This document shows, one piece after another, positions 42,801 to 51,800 of a stretch of DNA of 53,187 nucleotides (position 1 is the first letter of the stretch; the number at the start of each line of letters is the position of its first letter). Origin of the DNA: an uncultured cyanobacterium (GTDB taxonomy: Bacteria > Cyanobacteriota > Cyanobacteriia > PCC-6307 > Cyanobiaceae); assembly GCA_903935205.1 (NCBI GenBank), contig CAIZQU010000034.1, positions 1 through 53,187 on the forward strand, in the 5' to 3' direction. The notes under the pieces are model-generated. The model ran no database searches, was not told where the DNA came from, and saw nothing but the letters and a program-made list of their open reading frames with translations. The position numbers and the translations under genes are program-made.

Positions 42801-45800
42801 TTTTGCTCGAAGATCGCATTGATGCTGGTGACGAAACCTTCGGCGCTCAGCCAGCGGTCGCGGAATTCCGCCACCTCAGCGGTGATCGTGTTGAAGCGAT
42901 CGGCCAGGTCGGAGGCCTCCGTCAGCCACTCGCTGGGCACCCAATCCGGCAGGGCATCGGCGCGGCTTTCAAGGGCGTCGATCTGACTGGAGAGCTGGCC
43001 CGCCAGCCGGTCGATGGTGTCGATGAAGCCGTTGACGAAGGCGAACCAGCCGGCCGCGCATTCCGGCAGGGCCAGATCGTTGAAGCCATCCAGGACCGAT
43101 TCAATCTGCGCGGCGAGGGCCAGGCCAGCCTCTCGGGCGTCGTCGCCCACCGCATCGGCGAGGGCGAGTAGATCGGTCTCGCTGAGGTCGAAGGTGACGC
43201 CCCCCTCGAGTTCGGGGGTGGGGAGAGCGCTGAAGGGCTGTGGCTCCACCCCCTCCGCGATCAGGTCAGCCCCGAGGCCGAGGTTGAGGCTGAACGTGCG
43301 GGCTGGATCGCCGATCTCGCTGAGGCGGTACAGCCGCGGGTTGCCGTTGCTGTCCAGCAGCAGCGGCGTCGAGAAATGGAGGTCGGTGAGGCGCAGGGAG
43401 GCGGCGATCGCCAGCTCCTGTTCCGCCAGGTTGGGCTGGCTGCCGGAGGGCAGCGCCAGGGCGAAGAGATGATCCTCGGCCAGGTTGGGCCAGAGGCCGG
43501 TGGGCAGGGCGGCGTCGGTGTCGACCAGGCGTACGACGCTCTCACACGATTCCAGGATGGCCAGGCTGCCGTTGGCGGCCAGCTCGAAGCGGAAGACGGC
43601 ACTGAGATCGCCGATCACCAGCGAGAGGATGTCGCTGAGCACTTCACCCACCTGGCTGCCCTGGCCGGCAAGGGATCTGGCGAAGGCGGCGGCATCGAGG
43701 CTGATCGTGCGCTGAATCGTCAGATCGTTGCTGGGTGCCAGTTCGTAGCGATCGGTGGCCGCCAGGCCGCTGCCCACGCTGCTGTGGCTGAGCAGCAGCG
43801 GGATGTCGGCGCTGCGGAACAGGCTGTTCACCCGTTCCACCAGGGCGGCCGGATTGAGGAAGGTGTCCTGGAAGCTGCGGATCGCTTCACTGATCCCCAC
43901 CAGCCCATCGCCAAGGCCATGGAGCAGGGAGGCGGGTTCGGGCGGGATCCAGTCGGGAAGTCGCTCAAGGATGTCGCCGCCGGTTTGGAAGCGGCCTCCC
44001 ACGGAGGCCACCAGATCGGCGATCGCCGGCAGCAGCGTGCGCCAGCAGGCGAGCTCCTCGGCGCTGGGCAGCTCGAGTCCGCTGAACAGATCATCCACCT
44101 GATTGAGCGCCGCCTCGCCGATCTCTCCGGCCAGCTCGGACACCAGATCCACCAGGGAATCCACGGCGAGATTGAGGTCGAGCCGCAGCCCCGCCACCAT
44201 CGCCAGGTCCGAATCGCCCACCAGCACCAGCCCATCGCTGAGCTGGTTGCTGCTGCCCGGAGTGCGCCGCTGCAGATCGAGGGCAGCGCCGACGTTGAGG
44301 GCCAGCACCTGGCCGGGGTTCTCCAGCCGCACGCTCTGGATTTCGCTCAGGCCGGGCACGGAGGCACTGATCTCCAGATCCTCTAGCCGCAGCTGCAGCT
44401 GGGCGGCGAGCTCGGCGTTGGTGGGGTCGAGGGCCTCGCCAACGCTGAAGCTGACGGTATGACCGGCCTCGGGGTCACCATCGGGCCAATCGCCGCGCGG
44501 ACGATTGAGGCCGATCGTGTCGACATAAAGGAAGCGATCGAAGCTGGTGGCCCGGGTGTCGTAGCCGAACACCAGTCGGCCATCGACATCAACATCCAGG
44601 CTGAAGCTGCCCGCCACGTTGGCGTCCACCACCGAGAGGGCCGTGTTGAAGGCGGTGCCGAACTCAGGGCTCAGGCCTCCGACCATGGTCGCGATGTCGG
44701 CGCTGCTGAAGGCGAAGCGCCGGTCGAGTTCGCGGCCTTCGGCGAAGGCGAGCTCGTAGATGTAAAGCGCCGGATCGCAGCCGGCCGGGGCGGGAGTCTC
44801 CACCAGCAGCTCGGTGTTGCTGCTGGGGCGGAGGCTCAGGGCCACATCCACAAAGCGGTGATCGCGGTCGGGTGGGTTGGCGGAGCCTGGATCGTTCTCG
44901 GGCAACAGGCGCAGGCTCAAGCCTGCCGCCTGGTCATTGCCGAGCAGCAGCAGAGTGCTGGGGCGTTCATGGCCCGCGGCATCGTGGAAGCGGGCGATCG
45001 CGGCGTCGAGATCGGCAGGGGTGAGGGCTCCCGTGTCGAGCAGCTCGCGCAGGGCGGAGAGCGCGCGGGCCTGGGCCAGCTGGCGGTTGGCCGCATCGCC
45101 CTGGGCACCGCTCGCCTCGCCGGGGATCAGGGTGTTGTCCCACTCGCGCAGGGCCCGCTCCAGCAGGGTGTGCAGGCGCCGGTCGACACTGCCCTCGGGG
45201 GCAGTGGCCAGGCCATGGATCAAGGCGTTCAGCCTGTCGCTGAGGGCATCGGACACCCCTTCGTCGTCGGTGGAGGCGGTGACCCGCACCCGCCGCTCGC
45301 TGGCCGGCAGCTGGGCGAAGGGCAGCAACGCCCGCCGCAGGGTTTCGCGATCGGCCGGCAGGAACTGGTAGGCGCCACTGTCAAAGTCGTGGCTGCGCTG
45401 CTCCTGGAGCGTGATCGCGGTGGTGCCGCGCCGCAGCTGCACGTTCTGACCGTTGGAGCGCAACTGCACCTCCGCGGGCTGGCCGCTGCCGGCTGGGCTG
45501 AGGGCATGGGCGAACGATTCGCGCGGCCCGAAGGGCAGCCAGGTGGAGCCACCATCGCGACTCACCTGCAGATCCCCGGCGGGTGCCAGGTAAGAGACAT
45601 GGCCGTTCTGGCCGCTGCGCAAACTGCCGGCCGGCAGGTCGAGCACCAGGGTCAGCGGCGCTCCGGCCTTGAAGCTCACCGACGCTGGCAGCACCGTCCT
45701 GCCGTCCACCACCACCACGAAACGACCGGGGTCGAGGGCGCTGCGGGTCGGATCGAGACCCGCCACGTTGATCTCCAGCCGCTGGCCGCCGACGGCGGTG

Positions 45801-48800
45801 GCGGCACGATCGAGGAAGGGCGCCAGGGCGTTGCCGGCGGCATCGCGCAGGGCGGCGGCATCGAGCCGGTGCACCACCAGATGGGCCGCGGGAGCCAGTC
45901 CCGCCGGCAGGCTCAGTCGCAGGGTGCCATCAGCGCCGATGGTGCTGGCTGGGTCATGGAGATCGGCGCTGCGCAGCAGGCTTGGGGCCGGCACCACCAG
46001 CGGCGGTGTCTCGCAGCAATCGCCGGGGGCGGGATCGGGTTGGGCCAGAAGCCGCAGGCGCAGGCTGAGGCCGGCCTCGGCGAACAGGCCATTGACCAGG
46101 CCCACGAAGCCCTCGGCGCTGAGCACTTGAGAGCGGAAGCGATCCAGCTCTGCCACCACCGCGCGCAGGCCATCGCTCACGCTGGTGGCGGCATCCTGCG
46201 CTGCATCCGGCAGCCAGGAGGGCAGCGTCGGCATGGCATCAAGCCGCTCGGAAAGATCGCGCACCAGGCCGATGAAGCGATCCACGAAGGCCAGCCATTC
46301 GGCCGGGCAGGCACCGGGATTGGTGAGGGTGGCAAGATCGGCGCCGATGGCCTCCAGCTCGTCGCTGACCGCTTGGCTGAAGGCGTTGAACACCGAGGCC
46401 AGATCGCCATCGCGCTGGATGCGCAGGCTCAGGGCTGCATCACCGCGCAGCTGCAGGCCTTCGTCCACCTCGGCGATGGGCAGGACCCCGGATGCCAGGC
46501 CAGGATCGCCACCGGTGCTGTACAGATCGAGGTAGGCGGCGCCATCGAGGCGCACCAGTTGGGCGAGATTGATGCCGGCCAGCCAGGCGGGCATGGTCTG
46601 ACCGGATGCCAGGGCGATCGAGGCGCTGAAGCCCGCCAGCAGCTCGGCCTGGTGGCCATCGAAGCCCTCAAGCTGGGGCAGCAGGGCTGTCCAGTCGATG
46701 GTGGAGCCGCTGCCGAAGGAGGCGGCTCCGAGGGCGGGGGCTCCGGGCCTCGGCCCGTTGGTGTCGAGCAGCAGGGCGTGATCGCTGACCGATGTGCTCA
46801 GGTCGATGCCGAACCGCAGCCCACCCTGCAGTTCGGCGGAGAGGTTGGCGGTGAGGGTTGGCAGGGTCGGGGGGGCGATCCCGAGCGCGTTGTGCAGCAG
46901 CTGCTCGATCGGCAATGGCAGGGAGACGCTGTGGCGCATGCCGGAGAAGTCGAGCTCCAGCCAATAGGTGCTGCCGGCCGCCGAAAGGGATGTGAGGTCG
47001 GGCAGGTTGCCGCGCACCTCCACCCGCCGCTCGCCGCTGAGCACCAGGGGGGCATTGATCGTCTCGTCGATCAGGCTCTGCAGGCGCGCCACCAACTGCT
47101 GCGGCAGCACCGGCCCGAGCTCCATCAGGCCCTGCTGCAGATCCCGCAGCGGCTCGCTCAGCAGGGCCGCATGACGCTCGCGCTCGGCCTCGCTGAGTAG
47201 CGGCGCGAGCACGGCGGAATCGAGCAGGCCGCTCTCCAGCTGATCGGCCACGGCATCGGTGAGCAGCACCAGTCCGCCAAGCACACAGCGGAGTGTGGAG
47301 AGATCCCAGCTGGTGAGGCCGGCGAGGGCCGCCGTGTCGCCATCGCGGATGGCTTCCAGCACCTCGCGGCCGTAGGCGTTGAAGTCGAACTGGCGGATGG
47401 CGGTCCACACCCGCGGGCTGAGATCGGCCAGCTGCTGCCAGCGGTTGAGATCGCCGGCGGGGAAGGCGGCGAGGATCGGCCAGGCGGCGGGATCGAGGCG
47501 CAGGATCCGGTCGCTGCTTGCCTGATCAAGGCCGACAAACCACTGATACAAGGCCTCGCTGCCCGCCAGCAGGCCGGCGGCGGTGGCACGGGCAGCGGGA
47601 TCGGCCAGCAGCGGCGGCAGTCCATCGAGCAGATCGATGGCGCAAATCAGATCGCAGAGATCGAGATCGATCTCGGTGCGCTCCACCAGGTTGTAGAGAT
47701 CGAGCAGGGCGCCGGGCGCCGCCGCCAGGGCCGCCGCGCTGGCGATGCTGTTGCCGATGTCGCTGAAGCGGAAGCCATCCTCCGGCGCCAGCCAGAGCGG
47801 CAGCAGCGACACCGCCGGATCGCTTAGGGCCGCCAGCAGTTCGCCGCTGATGCCGGGGATGGCGCCACTGCGCAGGGCCTCGGCCGCCTCGCGGCTGGCC
47901 ATCCCCTCGCGCAGCAGGGGTTCGAGCTCCGGGATGCGATCGAGGAGGCGGTTGACCATGCCGGCATCGCCACCGGCCTGGAGCAGGTTGTCGTAGCCCC
48001 AGAGCAGCAGACCCGCCGCCAGGGCCTCACCGCTGGCGCCTTCCCAGAAAGGCGCGTCATCGGCGTTGCCCTGCTCAGTGTCGCGGAACAGCAAGCCGAA
48101 CAACAGCCGCAGATCCTCGATGCCGTAAGAGGCGCTGAAGCGGCAGAGCAGATCGCCCAGATCGAGGCTCAGGCCTTTGTCGCCGCCACCGCCGCTGCCC
48201 CCACCGCTGGCGCCGCCGGGGTTGGTCCAGCGGGTGTTGAGGGTGCCGCCACCGGCCAGACGGCGCTCCAGGTCGAGGTCGGCCCGCACGTAGCGGGCGG
48301 CGGGATCGCGGGGTGAGGCCCCCTGCTCCCAAGCGAGGGTATAGGTGGAGTCGCTGTAGAGGCGCTCGCCGGCGTTGGCCACCGGCAGGCGGGGCACCGG
48401 CGGCAGCAGCAGCTGCAGCTGGGGCTGATCCAGGCCGGGGAGGGCGTCGAGACGCTCCAGCAGCTCGCTGCGCATCGCCTCGGCGCGGGCCACCGCCAGG
48501 CCCCGGTTGCTGCCCTCGTAGCCGAGGGTGAGCAGCTTGGTCCGCAGCGATGGCGTGAGCGGTTCGCGATCGGTGGACGAGCTGATGCGCAGGTCGCGCA
48601 CCGACTGGTTGCCGGCGGCGATGGCGGCCACGATCCGATCGATCTCGGCCCGCTCGGCGGCGGGTAGCTGGAAGGCGCCGGATTGGTAGAGATTGTTGAT
48701 GTCCTGCTGGGTGTGAACGACCGTTTCCTGGTCTTCACTGAGCAGCAGGCGATCCACCGGCTCGCCGGCCACGTTCACGCCGGCATAGAGATCGAAGCGG

Positions 48801-51800
48801 TTGCTGCCGGCGGAGCTCGGTCTCAGGAACAGCTCCTGGGGTCGCCCTTCGTTCCAGCCGCGGGGCACGGGACTGCCCGCGGCCAGGCGCGGCAGTTGGG
48901 TGCCGGGGCTGAGGGTGAAGGTGAGCAGCCGCCCGGCGCCGATGTGGGCGCGCAGGCCAGGGTCATCGAGACGCAGCTGGCTGCTGGCGATCTGGAAGGC
49001 GCCCAGATCGATGCTCACGCTGCTGGTGGTGCCCTCGGCCGATCCGCCCGGGGCCGCAGTGCCGCCGCCCGAGGCGCTGGAGCCAGCGGAGGGCGGCGCC
49101 ATCAGCGCGCGCAGCAGGCCAAGAAAATCGTCCACCAGGCCGGCGACATGGAGCACCTGCTGGCGGTGCAGCAGCCAGTTGAGATCGCCGCTGTCGTCGA
49201 AGGTGCCGGCGCTGCTGCCGAAGCCGGCGAACGTGGCCTCCGTGGGCTGAGCCACACCGAAGCGTTGCAGGCCCGGTAAGCCGGAACCCGGTTCCGTGAA
49301 AGTCACCAGCTGCAGCGGTTGCTGATTGTCGACCAGGTGGATCAACTGCTCACCGGCGCCTTCGGCCAGGCCCGTGAAGGCGGTGATGCCCACCGGGTGG
49401 TACGCAAGGTTGCTGTGCAGGTTGACGAAACCACTGAGCAGGGCGTCGAGATCGGCCGGCAGCTGCGGGTGGCTGCTGCGGGGATCGAAACCGCGGAAGG
49501 TGACCTCGCCGGGCAAATGCAGATCCCCAGCCAGGCCCACCACATCGCCGAGGGAGAGCTGGAAGGCCACATCACCGATCACCTGGCGGTCCCAGGGCTG
49601 GCTGAGGGCGTCGAACTGCCAGTCCTGGATGCCGGGGGCGTGCAGGGCCACGAGTCGGTAGACCGGCAGGCCCACCCCATCCACCACGGCGCTGCCATCG
49701 AGGGCGGCGGCGCTGAGCCGCGCCAGGGCCAGGGTGTAGCCCTGCAGGCTGTCGACCAGATCGCCACCCAGGGCGGCCAGCCTGTTGCTGAGGCTGGTCG
49801 CGTTGGCGCTGGAGGCATCCTCTGCCTCGCCATCGCCGCTGAGCAGATCGGTCAGCACGGCGAGATTGAGACCGCCGCCCAGCAGGCTGAGCCAGTTGCT
49901 GTCGCTGATCGGTTGGGCCGCCAGGCTGGAGAGGGCGGTGTTGAAGGCACTGAGGGGATCGCTCAGGGCACCGCTGAGCAGGTTGGCCTCGATCCCCTGC
50001 AGGACCCCGACCGGATCGAGGGCCGTGAGGGTGAACTGCTGGGCCAGGGCGGCGCCGAGGCTGTTGCCGGTGAAGCTGATCGGCGCCACGCTCCCGTCTG
50101 CCAGGCCGGGCAGGCTCCAGGCGGTCAGGTCGGCCAGGATTTGGCCCACATTGGTGAGGTACTGCACGACACCCACCCCGGCGGGGTTGGCGTCGTCGAG
50201 CACCCCGGCGAGGTTGTCGGTGCCCTGGAAGGCGAGGATCGGATACGAGCTCGCCGGGCGCACGCTCGCCGTGAGCCAGAAGCCATCGGCGGCGCCGGGC
50301 AGGCCGGCACCGGAGGGCGTGAGGCTGCCGGTGCCTTCCAGCACGGCATGGGTGGCGAAGAAGCCGCTGGCGGAGGTCTCGCCGAAGGGATCGCCGGCGG
50401 CCTGACGCTGGGATTCGGCGGTGAGGCCGTAGAGGGCTTCGATCGCCAGATGGTCGCGGATGGTTTCCCGTTGCCAGCCCCACAGGCCGTAGAGGCGGTC
50501 GGCATTGAGCAGGAGGCGATCGGCGCCGGAGTCGCTGCCGGGGCCGGCCTCAAGCCGCAGGGCCGCCGCCGCCGCCGCATCGATGCCGGCCTGCTGCGGT
50601 GCGCTCACCGTCAGGGCCCGGAACAGGGCGAGGGCGTCGCTGGCGTTGTCGAACAGCTTGTAACCCTGCAGCAGACCCGGAGAGGCGGCGCTCCAGAAGG
50701 GCACCGCATAGAGCTGCGGCGGTGCCACACCGGGCCCCACCACGATGGTGCCGTTGGCCCGACGCATCGTCACCGGAGCGGTGGCGCCACCTGCGGTGCG
50801 CTGCAGGTCGAGCACCAGCGGCTGCGAAAGGGAGGAGTGAAAGCCGTTGTCGAGAGCGAAGCCGAAATCGTTGAGATCCCAGCTGCCGGGCAGGGCACGG
50901 AGACCCGCTGATCCAGCGGGCACGAGCCGCAGCAGATCGGCGTCGGCATCGATCTGGGATGCGCTGAGCAGCACCTGCTCATCGCGGGCATAGGCGCCGC
51001 CGCCACCAGCGACCAGTCGGCTGGCATAGGAATCGCGCTGCACCGCGGGGGTGGCATCGATCAGACCGCTGGCACGGAAACCGAAGCTGGCCTGCAGAGC
51101 CTCAGCGGCAGATCCGGTCAGATCGAGCAATGGCACCTCACCATTGGCCAGCAGGCGGGTGAGCCGCTCGAAGAACTGATCGCTCAGCTCGCCGAGCTCC
51201 AGGCTGCGCAGCGGTGCCGCGCCGGGGCTGTCGCTGAACAGATAGCCGCTGTCGTCGCGCAGGCGCAGGGCCTCCACGGTGCCCTCGGGCACCACGGCTG
51301 AGGCGCCGTTGCCTCCCAGACCCGCCGCCAGGCGCAGCACGCCCTCGGCGAACACACGGCCCTCATCGCCGCGGGGCTCGGGAAGGCCGAGGATCTCCTG
51401 CAGCGCATGGCCGGCCTGCTCGAGGAGCATCTCGGCCAGATCGAGCATGGTGGCCTGCTCGGCCCAGGCGCGGTTGAGCAGCAGAGTGCCTCCGCCGGAC
51501 CCGTTGCCGCTCCAGCCGGCGGTGAAGCCGGAGAAACGGTCTTCCACGATGCGGTCGGCGCCGAGCACCGCCGGCTCGCCGGCTGGAGCACTGAGGCCCG
51601 GGAAGAGGTCATCGAGATCCACCGGACGCCCCACCAGCCTTGGGGCCGCCGCCAGAGCACCAGCACCCTCCAACAGATCGGGCAGGGTCGTGGCGAGGGC
51701 GGTCTCGAAGCCGGCGGCACCGCCGCGCGAGAGCTGGCGCAACAGGGCTCCGGGCGACTGGCCGCCGGGATCGAGGTCGTAGGCCTGGCAGAGAAGGCGT

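Larger units (their letters stand above)
35540..47025 (-). repeat. Array of about seven cysteine-bearing beta/alpha modules in the giant protein
   Basis: Recurring composite module. A beta part is typified by CxPxLYxYxLxFxEG ... GxLVFGYDTRxxxxxxFxxVDT. It is followed by an amphipathic helical part: ...LxxxxxxACxxxWLAFVxxFIxxIxxL...LPDWxP...SAEGFVxxxNxIF...LxLLAQP..CC. Copies lie near 47025-46010, 44795-43785, 43745-42735, 40375-38990, 38970-37965, 37480-36590 and 36180-35540. The last two are degenerate in cysteine; the final one leads into the RTX array and contains an EF-like NDPNGDGRVRFQELF. The OmpA-like modules and the peptidase domain are inserted between copies. I do not recognise the module as a named family. 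Confidence 0.65.
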
